A stretch of 64,000 nt of DNA from Thinopyrum elongatum (GCA_011799875.1 CM022298.1:494119180-494183179), one strand, 5' to 3'. Positions 9,172 through 21,787 are shown, numbered from the stretch's first letter. Notes: a model not told the origin generated them from the sequence alone. Translations and numbers: made by a program.

Positions 9172-11210
9172 ATGGTAGATGTGAAGTTTGATGAATCTAA
9201 CGGCTCGCAAGTAGAGCAATTGCCAATTGATGTAGGAGACAAAGACCCCTCGGAAGCAATTCAAGATTTGTCTATTGGCAAAATTCGCCCAACGGAGGTG
9301 AAGGAGAGCACTTCGTCCATTCAAGTGGAAGCCAAAACTTCACATAAAGGTGAACCACAAGTTGACTTGGAGGCATCCACAAGTGGCACACGTCAAGACG
9401 AAGGAAGTGAGGAAGTACAACAAGATGAACCACTTCGACCTCCTTCTCCACCTCCACAAGAGAACGACAACGCCACCAACAATGAAGAAGAAGATGAGGA
9501 GGAGGAGGATGTTCCACCTCAACCCAAGAAAAAGCTCTCACGAGTTAGAGCAAGAGTCTCAAGAGATCATCCCGTCGAACAAATCTTCGATGACATCCAA
9601 ACTGGGAGAATCACTCGCTCTAAAACTTGTTTGGCTAACTTTCGTGAACACTACTCATTCATTTATAGTGTTGAACCTATGAAGGTAGAAGAAGCCCTTG
9701 AGGATCCGGATTGGATAAACGCTATGCACGAAGAGCTACACAACTTCGAGAGGAATCAAGTATGGACATTGGTCGAAAAGCCCAATGAAGATCATAATGT
9801 CATTGGAACCAAATGGGTGTTTCGGAATAAGCAAGATGAAGATGGACAAGTTGTACGCAACAAGGCCAATCTCGTTGCTCAAGGCTACATTCAAGTCGAA
9901 GGTATGGACTATGGTGAGACATATGCCCCTGTTGCTAGACTTGAGTCCATTCGCATTTTACTTGCTTATGCCAATCACCATGATATCACCTTATACCAAA
10001 TGGATATTAAAAGTGATTTTCTAAATGGTGAAATTGAGGAGGAAGTTTATGTTAAACAATCTCCCAGCTTTGTTAATCCCAAGAAACCTAATCATGTCTA
10101 CAAACTTGACAAAGCTCTTTATGGTCTTAAAAAAGCTCCTAGAGCATGGTATAAGTGATTTACTAAGTTTCTTATTGGAAAAGGCTTTGAAATTGGTAAA
10201 ATTTATTCTTCTCTTTTACTAAAAGGGTTAATGGAGAATTATTTGTGTGCCAAATTTATGTGGATGATATCATATTCGGTTCTACTAACCCCCATTTTAG
10301 TGAAAAGTTTGGAAGGCTAATGTCGGAGAAGTTCGAGATGTCTATGATGAGTGAACTCAAAATTTTCCTTGGATTGAAAATCAAGCAAACTAACGAAGGT
10401 ACCTTTGTCTCACAAACAAAGTATACCAAGGATCTTTTCAAGAAGTTCAACATGCAAGAAAGCAAAGGTATGAAAACACCCATGCCTACTAGTGGACATC
10501 TTGACTTGATTAAGGATGGCAACCCGGTTGACCAAAAGGTTTACCGATCTATGTTTGGTTCATTACTATATCTTTGTGCCTCCCATCCTGATATTATGCT
10601 AAGTGTGTGCATGTGTGCATGTTATCAAGCGGCTCCTAAAGAATGTCATCTTAAGGCCGTGAAAAGGATAGTGAGATATTTAATTCATACACCAAATTTT
10701 GGCATTTGGTATCCTAAGAGGTCATCTTTTGATCTTGTTGGATATTTCGACTTGGACTATGCCGGTGACAAGGTTGATGGAAAGTCCACTTCGGGTACAT
10801 ATCAATTTCTTGGTAGATCCCTTGTCTCTTGGTCTTCCAAGAAACAAAATTTGGTATCCTTATCCACCGCCGAAGCGGAATACATTGCCGCCGGATCATG
10901 TTGTGCTCAATTACTTTGGATGACCCAAACTCTTAATGATTATAGGATACATGTGGAACATGTTCCATTGCTTTGTGACAATGAGAGTGCCATTAAGATT
11001 GCTCACAATCCCATGCAACATTCTCAAACTAAGCATATTGAAGTTCGTCACCATTTCATTCGTGATCATGTTGCTAAAGGAGATATCAATCTTATGCATG
11101 TTCGTACCGACAAGCAATTAGCAGATATCTTCACTAAACCACTTGATGAAAAGATATTTTGTCGTTTGAGAGGTGAATTGAATATCATTGATGCCTCAAC
11201 CTTGGAATAG
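9172..11210 (+). pseudogene. pol: Reverse transcriptase and RNase H region of element A pol
   Basis: RT motifs include WVFRNKQDEDG, ETYAPVARLESIR, YQMDIKSDFLNG and the active site YVDDI at about 10256. RNase H follows (YAGDKVDGKSTSG, LSTAEAEYIAA, QTKHIEVRHHFIRD, DKQLADIFTKPL) and ends at 11210. A TGA at 10156-10158 follows APRAWYK, and a frameshift before 10245 separates the two halves. The stretch 9172-9600 is the acidic linker between integrase and RT. This is the best-preserved coding part of the element. Confidence 0.9.
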
Positions 11211-12780
11211 AAATTCCATTTGAATACATGCAAGGCATGAGCCTATGTGACTAATCCTTGATGTTTCTCTTATGATGATGACCATTTATCTTGGATATAT
11301 TTGCACCCTTGTATGTTATCTAACCCTTGTAGGTGCTTGGATGAGCCTTAATCTATGAGATTGCAAAACACTCACATCTTGAGCAATCTCTACATCACCA
11401 ACTATCTATGCTTTGGTTGTTGAAATCAAGGAAGCATGAACTCACTCAACATATCCTTTGACAACATCTATATGATGAATCTCACTCTTGTTAATTTGGA
11501 TACACAAGTGCTACTCCTTGCAAGACTAACCCATGTAGGAAAATGAGCTTCAACGCTAAAGGATGATCCCAACTCTTGATGGACTACATCAACCTTTAGC
11601 ATCCAACACAAGTTCAACTACATGATCAAGATCAACCCCACAATCCAAGGTATGTCATTCCATCTTAGAGAAGCTTTACTCCAAGTCATGAGTTAAAGTA
11701 ACTCAACAATATGTGAATACATCAAGACTCTTAAATGAAAAATGGCAACCCCATTTTGAGCTTAACCGATGAGTATGACCTATGATCAAGTGATCTCACT
11801 TGACTCCTAAGTCAATATACTCTAACATAGGTGACTTTGTTGCCGACCTCCTCTAGATGAAGTTCTCTAGTGTTCTTTTCATTCATTGCATTTTCATTTG
11901 CACTTCTTCTTGTGTTGCCCTTCTAAAACAAAAAAAAACAAAAAAAAATCTCTAGATCTCTTTTGATTTCTGTTTTATTTGTCTCTGTATCTAAGTTTAA
12001 TTCATTGCAAATCCTTATAAAAATTCCTTGAAAATCTTTGTGAAATTTCATTTGCAAAGTGAGCTGAGTTGACAAAACCTTTTTCTCTACATTGAACTCG
12101 GCGTCACTGATTTCAGCCTATCGGATAGACCAAAATACAAGTTCTATCTGTATGCAGTCCATCGGTTCTACCGACACGGACTCACTAGGTCTTACCGATG
12201 TGCACCTTTAGTGGCTCTGCTATTTCAGAGTTACCGACTGAAAAAGATCGGCGCCACCGATTTCACCGCTGAGAAAACTTCTCTGTCATCTTGTATTTCC
12301 CATTTTCTTCAGCTCCACTCAATGATTCTTTCCCTCTATCAGCATCTTAAGCTACATGGTGCTTTGTAGTGTCTCTCAAGGACCACACTCGCTTGACTCA
12401 TGTTCATGAAGTTACCCTTCTTGAAAATTGATGTCAAAGGGGGAGAGAGAGCACATCAAAGCTTATCAAGAGGGAGAGCACATCTAAGCTCTTCTAGAGA
12501 TGCATCTTAATAAGAGGAGAGAAGTCACATGTCTTTAAGAGGGGAAAGACATGCTAGTATCTACTTTTTGGATCTTATCTTATCTTATCTTATCCATTTC
12601 TGCTCTAATTGATTTTTTTGCTCTGATTTTATCTCACCCTACCTTCCCCCATTATCCAATGTTAGATTCAGGGGAAGAAAGAGTCCATGTTTAAGGGGAG
12701 AAAAATCCTTAGAATTTATTGCAAATCCTTCAGTTCTTGGGGACATGTCTATATCTGAATGAAGTACTCACTCAGTGGTA
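11211..12780 (+). other. Non-coding 3' interior of element A
   Basis: No ORF of substance is seen between RNase H and the solo LTR. The stretch contains an A-rich run (11931-11947), CGGT...ACCG motifs (12100-12290) resembling those in the LTR, and several purine tracts at 12430-12700. There is no envelope-like ORF. Confidence 0.7.
12430..12700 (+). other. Cluster of polypurine tracts
   Basis: Runs such as aaagggggagagagag (about 12437), aagagggagag (about 12468), taagaggagagaag (about 12511), agaggggaaag (about 12538) and aggggaagaaagag (about 12670) occur within 270 bases. Multiple purine tracts upstream of the 3' LTR are a described Sirevirus trait. Confidence 0.6.
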
Positions 12781-13160
12781 CTCACTGATACGTCTCCAAC
12801 GTATCTATAATTTTTGATTGTTCCATGCTATTATATTATCTATCTTGGATGTTTTATATGCATTTATATGCTATTTTATATGATTTTTGGGACTAACCTA
12901 TTAACCTAGAGCCCAGTGCCAGTTTCTGTTTTTTCCTTGTTTTTGAGTTTTACAGAAAAGGAATATCAAACGGAGTCCAAATGACCTTAAAATTTATGGT
13001 GATTTTTTATGGACCAGAAGAAGCCCCGAAGCAAAAGAGTTGGGCCAGAAGAGTCCTGAGGCCACCACAAGGGTGGAGGGTGCGCCCCCCTAGGGCGCGC
13101 CCTCCGTCCTTGTCGTCGCCTCGTGGGCCCCCTTGACTTGTTCTCGACGCCAAAAATTCC

Positions 13161-13168
13161 TATAAATA
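13161..13168 (+). promoter_or_regulatory. Solo LTR TATA box
   Basis: The sequence tataaata lies in ttcctataaatacagaaacc and occupies the same relative place as the tataaata of the LTRs at 32125 and 37280. Confidence 0.55.
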
Positions 13169-13378
13169 CAGAAACCCCCAGAAATAAACCTAGATCGGGA
13201 GTTCCGCCGCCGCAAGCCTCTGTAGCCACCAAAAACCAATCGGGACCCTGTTCCGGCACCCTGTCGGAGGGGGAAACCATCACCGATGGCCATCTTCATC
13301 ATCCCGGCGCTCTCCATGACGAGGAGGGAGTAGTTCACCCTCGGGGCTGAGGGTATGTACCAGTAGCTATGTGTTTGA

Positions 13379-13400
13379 TCTCTCTCTCTCTCTCTCTCTC
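13379..13400 (+). repeat. (TC)n microsatellite
   Basis: A TC dinucleotide run lies in the transcribed part of the solo LTR. Runs occur at the matching place in the related LTRs near 32320 and 37475. Confidence 0.85.
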
Positions 13401-14465
13401 GTGTTCTTGATTTGGCATGATCTTGATGTACCGCGAGCTTTGCTATTATAGTTGGATCTTATGATGTTTCTTCCCCTCTACCTTCTTGTAATGGATTGAG
13501 TTTTCCCTTTGAGGTTATCTTATCGGATTGAGTCTTTAAGGATTTGAGAACACTTGATGTATGTCTTGCATGTGCTTATCTGTGGTGACAATGGGATATT
13601 CACGTGATCCACTTGATGTATGTTTTGGTGATCAACTTGCGGGTTCTGTGACCTTGTGAACTTATGCATAGGGGTTGGCACACGTTTTCGTCTTGACTCT
13701 CCGGTAGAAACTTTGGGGCACTCTTTGAAGTTCTTTGTGTTGGTTTGAATAGATGAATCTGAGATTGTGTGATGCATATCGTATAATCAAACCCGCGGAT
13801 ACTTGTGGTGACATTGGAGTATCTAGGTGACATTAGTGTTTTGGTTGATGTGTGTCTTAAGGTGTTATTTTAGTATGAACTCTAGGGCTGTTTGTGACAC
13901 TTATAGGAATAGCCCAATAGATCGATCAGAAAGAATAACTTTGAGGTGGTTTCGTACCCTAAAATAATCTCTTCGTTTGTTCTCCGCTATTAGTGACTTT
14001 GGAGTGACTCTTTGTTGCACGTTGAGGGATTGTTATATGATCTAATTATGTTATCATTGTTGAGAGAACTTGCACTAGTGAAAGTATGAACCCTAGGCCT
14101 TGTTTTGAAGCATTGCAATACCGTTTTCGCTCACTTTTGTTACTTGTTACCTTGCTGTTTTTATATTTTCAGATTACAAAAACCTATATCTACCGTCCAT
14201 ATTGCACTTGTATCACCATCTCTTCGCCGAACTAGTGCACCTATACAATTTACCATTGTATTGGGTGTGTTGGGGACACAAGAGACTCTTTGTTATTTGG
14301 TTGCAGGGTTGTTTGAGAGAGACCATCTTCATCCTACGCCTCCCACGGATTGATAAACCTTAGGTCATCCACTTGAGGGAAATTTGCTACTGTCCTACAA
14401 AACTCTGCGCTTGGAGGCCCAACACGAGTCTACAAGAAGAAGGTTGCGTAGTAGACATCACTCAC

Positions 14466-14916
14466 CCATTACATGTCATCCCAATCTTGGTATTCTTGTG
14501 GATCTAAATCTTTCTTGATTGGAGTTCTCTTGTGTTATTTAACCTTGCTTTCTCAAGATTGCTTCTTCAAGAGTCAGCTCAAGAACCACAAGGTAAGTAT
14601 ATGTATCACACTCATGCGCATGATGATCTCTTGCCTTTGCACATATTGTTTGCAAGAGGGATTCATAAAGCATGAAGGTATAACCTATCAACACTTGTTT
14701 TTGTCTGATGCATATGACCAAGATACATGTAACTCATTACTTACTCTGTCATGCTATGCATTCATATGCCCTTAAGTCTTATCATCACATGATTGCATAA
14801 ATGTAGGGGGAGCTTATGCATGTTACATGTTCTCCCAAAGCTTTACTTATTACTCTTCATATCATTTACTTGAAGCTTTGATGTATGTTGTCATCAATTA
14901 CCAAAAAGGGGGAAAT
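14466..14916 (+). other. Interior tail of element A with polypurine tract
   Basis: The element A interior resumes after the solo LTR. It ends with the tract aaaaagggggaaat (14903-14916) next to the 3' LTR, and the last part parallels 100-267. No gene is seen. Confidence 0.8.
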
Positions 14917-16505
14917 TTAAAGCACAAGTGCTCCCTGGGTGATTTTGGTAATTAATGTCAACATATCTTTTCTTGGACTAATAGTTTTATCCAGTACATT
15001 TTAGATAAGTCCAACAATGGAGTGGCAAGGACAAGAGGATGTGGAACCCCTTCAAAATGCTAAGGACAAAGATTGGCATAAGCTCAAGACTCTTCATTTC
15101 TATTTTAGTGATCCAAGATCACATTGAGTCTATAGGAAAGCCAATACTATTAAAAGGGGATGAGGTGTTGCGTAATGGTCTACTTGCTCAAGTGCTTAGT
15201 GATATTGCTCCAAAACCCTCAACCACTCTCTCTATGCAAATATGTCCAAAACCTAAACTCCAACTCGACCCCACCGATTCTTTCTACCCAGAGCCACCGA
15301 GTTCATTTGACTTAGCCACTGCTAGAAACCCTAATAGTTTGGTCTCACCAATACAGATCTTGATCCGACCGAGATGGCCTTGCCAACTCTCTATTATCTG
15401 TTGCAATTATTTTGGTCTAACCAAGAATTGCAATCGGTCTCACCGAGATGGCTTAACCAACTCTCTGTTGCCTTATTGCTTCACTTCGGTCTCACCGGGT
15501 TGATGAAATCGGTGCCACCAAGACGCGGTTTGCCCTAAGCCCTAGCACATCGGTCCCACCGAGTTGTTCCAGTCGATCCCACCAAGATTCCCAACATTCA
15601 TATGTTTGAATAGATCGGTGCCACCGAGTTTAACTAATCGGTGCCACCGAGATGAGTCAAATGTGTGTAACGGTTTGATTTTGTGTGGAGGCTATATATA
15701 CCCCTCCAACCCCATCTCCATTTGTGAGAGAGCCATCAGAACATGCCTACACTTCCACCATTCATTTTCTGAGTGAGAACCACCTACTCATGTGTTGAGA
15801 TCAAGGGATTCCATTCCAACCATTTGAACCTTGAATTCTAGCCTTCCCCAAGTTGCTTTCCACTCAAATCCTTCTTCCACCATAGCCAAATCTGTGAGAG
15901 AGAGTTGAGTGTTGGGGAGACTATCATTTGAAGCACAAGAGCAAGGAGTTCATCATTAACACACCGTCTATTACCTTTTGGAGAGTGGTCTCTCCTAGAT
16001 TGGTTAGGTGTCGCTTGGGAGCCTCCGATATGATGTGGAGTTGAACCAAGAAGTTTGTAAGGGCAAGGAGATCGCCTACTTCGTGAAGATCTACCCGAGT
16101 GAGGCAAGTCCTTCTTGGGCGATGGCCATGGTGGGATAGACAAGGTTGCTTCTTCGTGGACCCTTCGTGGGTGGAGCCCTCCATGGACTCGCGCAACCAT
16201 TACCCTTCGTGGGTTGAAGTCTCCATCAACGTGGATGTACGATAGCACCACCTATCGGAACCACGCCAAAAATTCTTCGCGTCTCCATTGCGTTTGCACA
16301 CACCAATCCCATCCCTTTACTTTCTTGGAAATTGCATACTTTACTCTTTCCACTGCCTATACTCTTGTCATGCTTGCTTGAAATGTATTGTGGGTGCTTT
16401 AACATATGCTAAACTCCACCTTAACTTGAAGAAATTAAAAACTGCCACTTTTACTTGTTAAGGGTCTAATCACCCCCCTCTAGACACATCTTCTCGATCC
16501 TTTCA
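14917..16505 (+). mobile_element. 3' LTR of element A
   Basis: This is the complete LTR of 1589 bp, starting ttaaagcac (TG mutated to TT) after the polypurine tract and ending ..cgatcctttca. A TATA box lies at 15693-15700. It aligns end to end with 268-1453 plus 5499-5893 and, from 15169, with 5894-7235. Confidence 0.9.
15693..15700 (+). promoter_or_regulatory. 3' LTR TATA box
   Basis: The sequence tatatata has the same context as 6423 and 1044. Confidence 0.55.
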
Positions 16506-17247
16506 TGGATCATAACACATAATAGGTGCGTAAAACTTGCATGGTAGGATCAAGAACACAAATATATTCATGAAAACATAAAGGGTTCAGATCTGAAATC
16601 ATGTCATTCGGGCCCTAGTGAAAAGCATTAAGCATAGCAAAGGCATAGCAACATCAATATCAGAACATAGTGGATACTTGGGATCAAGCCCTAACAAAAC
16701 TAACTCGATTACATGATAAATCTAATCCAACCCATCACTGTCCAGCAAGCCTATGAAGGAATTACTCACTCCCGGCGGTGAGCATCATGAAATTGGTGAT
16801 GGAGGAAGGTTGATGATGACGACGGCGTTGAATCCCCCTCTCTAGAGCCCCGAACAGACTCCAGATCAGCCCTCCCAATGAAGAACAGGAGGTGGCGACA
16901 ACTCCGTATCGTAAAACACCATTACCTCTGATTTTTTTCTTGGTGAATTGGTACTTATGGAGTTGGAGTTCGGGTTGTGGGAGTTGCCACGGGCCCACAA
17001 GCCTGCCAAGCGCACCCTGGTGGCCCCCCTCTGGTAATTTCCTTCGCCAATACTTTTCATATATTCTGGAATAATTCTCCGTAAATTTTCAGCTCCATCC
17101 GAGAACTTTTATTTCTGCGCAAAAATAACACTGGCAATTCTGCTGAAAACATCATCAGTCCGGGTTAGTTCCATTCAAATCATGCAAATTAGAGTCCAAA
17201 ACAAGAGCAAAAGCATTTTGAAAAGTAGATACGTTTGGGACGTATCA
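16506..17247 (-). mobile_element. Short gypsy-type LTR, minus strand
   Basis: Read on the minus strand it begins tgatacgtcccaaacgtatc (17247 downward) and ends ..tatgatcca at 16506, so it is TG...CA bounded and 742 bp. The start resembles the Athila-type LTRs elsewhere in the window, but the body differs. No matching duplication flanks it (tttca on the left, gtgac on the right). It lies exactly against the end of element A's 3' LTR. Confidence 0.6.
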
Positions 17248-19407
17248 GTGACATTCTCGTGGCTCTAGCCATCATGCAATGATGCGCAGGCCACTTAACA
17301 TTACAACATATAACCATCTCATACATAAACTCATGATCATGATGAAGGCTATACCACATCATGCATTCATCTTCATTGCCCTATCACTACGACGATTCAC
17401 TATTCTTGACTATGATGAAGCTCAAGGAACTGTTTGGAGATCATCGATAGCTACAGCCGATCGATTGTCACAACCTTGTAAAAGCGACATCATGCCATCA
17501 ATGAACTGAATCGAAGAAACACTCAAGGTAAGCATAGCAAGAACATCAAACCTTCACATCAACATGTGATCTCGATTGAAACCTGCATCTACTCATAGAA
17601 CTGCTCATGATACCACTATTGAAAAATGTCGTAGAAAACAAAAAAACGCCCTATGATCACCCAAGAACAATATGAAGATGCATATAGGGTTTGGATCAAT
17701 GATCGTTACCGACTCCGAAGTGCAACGGAAGTAGATGAGTCGGTGTAGATTGTACTTGGAGTCCCTCGAATAGTTGAGGACGATCCCGCGAACCACCCTC
17801 GAATGATCCCTCGAACGGAAGACCGAAAGCACAACCTCTCTACTTGGTTGCAAGTTTACGGTCTTCACGATCCGACAACGCTTCACCGTCCAGACCTAAC
17901 CATCGTCGGAGAATTAGAGGGAGGAAATTAGAACCACACTAGGCTTCTAATTATGAGGATTAGAGTAACTAGGTCTAGCTCTAATTAGTTAACTATGACT
18001 AACTAGAACTAGAACTAGATGAACGAGAGGAGGCTCCAAAACTTGTGTACACAAAAGAGCCAATACCTCAAGTATATATAGGTTACAGAGGAAGAGGAGG
18101 GCTACCACCAAGGGGGGAAAGTCCCTCCTTGGTGCGTCGACCAACTCCTCCCCTAGTCCAATTCCCCCCTCCCTACAATGAAAAGGGGGCGCCACTTCCT
18201 ATTGGGCCATGGTGGCCCAATACTCCTTCCACCACTTGGCCTTTTCAGGCCCTAATATTAAATTGAAGATAAAAGCCCTTTAACAATTACTAGAGCCTCT
18301 TATTATTAATTTAACACCTTCGGAAACTTTTTCCACCTATATATTATTTATCGGTAATACCCGGTATTGCCCGATAAACTTCGAAACCCTTCCGATGACC
18401 CAAAAACGCTTCCGGTTCCTCTCAAAACTATTCTGAATATTAATGAAACAATTCCACAAATAAATCCTTGATACTCTCATCCCACTACCACTCAAAAGAT
18501 TGTGATTACCTTAAGCTTTTGACCCCGTAGGTTTGGTAAATCATAGACATGAACGAAACCCCTTCGTTCAATGACCAATAGCGGAACCGTGGATGTCCAT
18601 ATCGATCGCTGTGATTACACGAATGACATTTTAGTGAACCTTTGGTTATCATATGATGGTCTTTTGCTTAACGATACTTTACAAAACCCAAGGTGTGCCG
18701 GTATTCTCCCGAGTCATGCACATGCTCACTATACCATCATTCTCGTTACCGGTTTTGTTCCTCTTTCTCATTGATGTGTTCCAGCATCCCCGTGATGTAG
18801 TCACCTTTGTCTGGCAAGATGATGGTTGATGTTGTCACACCGAGAGGGCCCTACAAATATCTCTGCATTGTTGGAGGAGAAAATCCCACTCGAGTTATCC
18901 AGTCCCTTGTCAAACTTTTCGATGGACGTGTAAGTTGTTGTGATGATCACTGTGCTAAAGATGATCTTTGAGCAACCCCAAAGTCCACCATACGATAGGA
19001 AGTGACTATGATACTCTTATGGTCTGAGGAACTAAAACACATGTAACACTCCGTGTTATCACAGTTGATTCCAGACGATATTACCCCAAAGTATAACAAA
19101 CAAGTTTGGGTCGATTCAATATGATCATTCTTCTAACGGCATACTCTCAATGTTGTTTTAGGACCACCGTTACACTTAATGATATCCTAATATTCAGAAA
19201 ACATGATCACTAACAACACTTGAGCCTGTTTAAGAGGCAAGACTATGAATCTATTCTTTATCATTCCACACGTGCATATGAGTTTTCAACTGAGTCGCAT
19301 ATTCCAGGATCATAGCAGTTATAGCATGAAATATAAACTCTTAATTATGAAAATGGAAATATAATAATAGAATATTACTATTCTATTGCCTCTAGGGATT
19401 TCCAATA
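17248..19407 (-). mobile_element. Minus-strand relic of the copia B family (5' LTR plus start of interior)
   Basis: The reverse complement aligns with 20660-22490 (LTR) and continues into sequence matching 22491-22700 and 22960-23080 of copia B. The LTR occupies about 17617-19407, with its degenerate start at 19407. The interior is truncated at 17248. A degenerate primer site lies at 17604-17615. Short ORFs here are not genes. Confidence 0.85.
17604..17615 (-). other. Degenerate primer-binding site of the relic
   Basis: On the minus strand the sequence reads tggtatcatgag directly after the LTR end. It resembles the tRNA-Met-type site tggtatcagagc. Confidence 0.65.
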
Positions 19408-20298
19408 GTAGAGACTTTGGGTTAAATCATCATCATTATCACCAAGCGAAGATACCACATGATTACCTCTTTCCATGAGGCACATGTGAATAAAGGGTTT
19501 TGATGATGATTCTTTTGGAGAAGTGGGTTCTTCATAAATCAAGCATGCCTCATCTTCCTTGATTTCCTCTATATGGTTAGTCATAGAACAACTAGAGGAA
19601 ACTAAAGCATTTCGATCATGGCAACATAGGAGAGCAATCATATCATCACAAACATTTGTCAAGGTATTCTTAGGTGATATGCATGGACTATCAACATGAT
19701 ACTTTATACTATTTGTGGTGTTAGATATGCTAAAGTCCATAGAATATACATCACTAGCATCTACACAAGCAAGATCATCAATGATGAGCTTACCACCATC
19801 ATCACAAGATATTTCTTCACACGCCATGCCATTACCTTGTGGCGCGCCACATGTTGGTGAAGTGGAAGATGTTGAAGTGTCCAAGTAATTGGAGACGGAA
19901 GCAATAGAGAGCTCTTCATGATTTAAAAATATGGAGAACTCCTCCCAAAGAATATTATCTTCATCAAGATTGGACCCACCATATATGTCTTCAATTTTGG
20001 TCCAAGCCTCATGAGCTGACTTGCAAGTCGTGACTGCCTTAAACACTTCAAAGGTTAAAGCTTGATGAATGACAGGAGAAGGATCACAATCAAGATACAT
20101 ATCCTCAATAGATGGAGAAGGTCCATCATTTGCAATAGAAATTCCTACAAGAGCAATTCATAAAGCATTTGGACCCATGGCCTGAAAGTGACAAAGCATG
20201 TGAATTCTCCATAGGTGATAATTTGTGCCAACAAAATCAAAAGTGTCATTTTCACTAAATCACAAGTCGACATCGATACTCTCTAGGCGGTGAAGCAT
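19408..20298 (-). pseudogene. gag: gag of minus-strand Sirevirus element C
   Basis: Starting from the ATG at 20298, the minus strand reads a copia Gag. The N-terminal part contains NDTFDFVGTNYHLWRIHML, broken by stops and frameshifts between about 20110 and 20265. The longest open part (20100 downward) has HQALTFEVFKAVTTCKSAHEAW and IYGGSNLDED, then an acidic region. It runs into the copia relic at 19407 and is cut off, so protease and pol are missing. It follows its own LTR and primer site. Confidence 0.8.
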
Positions 20299-20314
20299 GA
20301 TAAAGAGAGACCTT

Positions 20315-20326
20315 TCACTGATACCA
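20315..20326 (-). other. Primer-binding site of element C
   Basis: On the minus strand the sequence reads tggtatcagtga, directly downstream of the LTR end ..gtcatttca. It is a slightly diverged initiator tRNA-Met type. Confidence 0.75.
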
Positions 20327-20328
20327 AT

Positions 20329-20659
20329 TGAAATGACCACTATGTTGCCTAGAGGGGGTGAATAGGCATTTTTAAAAACTTCTACGGATTTGGCTTTATC
20401 CTAATGCGGAAATAAACTAAGAGAATACTTTTCAAGAACAAATCCTAAATATACTATGATCAACTAAGTGCATGAACAACTTAATCTAAACAAGAAGATC
20501 ACAACAAGTATACTAACAAGCACAAGTAAGTTACACAAACTTACTTGAGCAATATCACAAGATATGGAAGTGTATTACACAAGTTAGTAATTCACACTAT
20601 TCACAAGACATATCAATAGAACAAGTATGAATTTCTGAATATAAAGTGTAGGCTTAAAT
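20329..20659 (-). mobile_element. 5' LTR of element C, third (inner) segment
   Basis: This is the promoter-distal end of a minus-strand Sirevirus LTR, with the typical end ..accccctctaggcaacatag, then ..gtcatttca. It is interrupted by copia B after taaat (20655-20659) and resumes at 29335. Confidence 0.8.
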
Positions 20660-21762
20660 TGTTGGAAATATGCCCTAGATGCAATAATATTGTATTATTA
20701 TATTTCCATATTCATAATTAAGTGTTTATATTTCATGCTATAACTGTTATGATCCTGGAATATGCGATTCAGTGGAAAAGTCATATGCATGTGTGAAATG
20801 ATAAACGGATAAAATAAAGGTTACTAGTATTGCCTCTAAGACTAGCTCAAGTTTGGTTGGTGATCACGTTTTCCGGATCTTAGGATATCATTAAGTGTAA
20901 CAATAGTCCTAAAAACAACATTGAGATTATGATGTTAGAAGAACGATCATATTGAATTTACCCAAACTTATTTGTTATGAATTGAGTTAATATCATTTGT
21001 ATTCAATTATAATAACACATAGTGTTAAGGTGTGACTTTGCTCCTTATACTATGAGAGTATCATAGTCACTTCTTACTGTACGATGGGCTTTGGGGTTGC
21101 TCAAACGTCACCTGTAACACGGTGGTCATAACAACAACTTACAGGTTTACTGGAAAGTTTGACAAGGGACTCGATAGCTCGAGAGTGGGATTTTCTCTTC
21201 CGGCGATGGAGAGATATTCTTTGGGGCCTCTCAATGTGATGATTTTTATCATCATTTGGCTAGACACATGTGACTTTGTCATGGACATGTCGGAACACAA
21301 TAATGAGAAAGAAGAACAAAACCGGTAACGAGGATTTCAGTATAGTGAGCATGGTGATGACTCAGGAGGATACCGATGCATCCCGGGTTTTGTGAACTAT
21401 CACGAAGTAAAGGGAACATCACATGATAACTAAAGGTCCACCCTAATATCGTTCGTGTGCTCATAGGGATTGATATGGACGTCCACGGTCCCGCTGTCGG
21501 TCATTGAACGAAGGGATTTCGTTCATGTCTATGAGTTACCGAACCTATGGGGTTACAAGCTTAAGGCAATCACGATCTGCTGAGTGTTAGTAGGACGGTA
21601 TTCATGAGAATATATTTGTGGAATTATTTCATGAATATTCGGAATAGTTCCAAGAGGATCTGGAAGCGTTTCGGGGTCACTCGAAGGGTTTCGGTGAGTA
21701 TCGGGTAATACCGGGTATTACCGATAAATTATATATAGGTGCAAATTGTTTGGAAGATGTTA

Positions 21763-21787
21763 ATATATATATATATATATATATATA
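21763..21787 (+). repeat. (AT)n microsatellite in 5' LTR
   Basis: A pure AT run. The matching place in the 3' LTR (about 28620-28636) reads aaaaaatatataaaa. Confidence 0.9.

Larger units (their letters stand above)
12786..14460 (+). mobile_element. Solo LTR, Athila-type gypsy, in element A
   Basis: The 1675-bp unit starts tgatacgtctccaacg and ends ..gtagtagacatca. It is flanked by a perfect 5-bp duplication, ctcac, at 12781-12785 and 14461-14465. No primer site or interior is present, so the element was reduced to one LTR by recombination between its two LTRs. The start matches the LTRs at 31762, 36913 and 53474 (minus). Sabrina- or WHAM-like is the likely family, but the name is uncertain. 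Confidence 0.93.
5894..16505 (+). mobile_element. Sirevirus-type Ty1/copia retrotransposon A (degenerate)
   Basis: The order is 5' LTR, tRNA-Met-type primer site, gag, protease, integrase, RT, RNase H, long non-coding 3' region, polypurine tract, 3' LTR. This is the copia order, and the interior 3' non-coding region with several purine tracts is typical of Sireviruses. The 5' LTR lacks about its first 250 bases. The coding region has several frameshifts and stops, so the copy cannot be autonomous. A gypsy-type solo LTR sits at 12786-14460. Confidence 0.88.

Noticed and set aside
11211..12780. Envelope-like gene of a Sirevirus
   Set aside because: No frame is open long enough and no transmembrane-rich product is readable.
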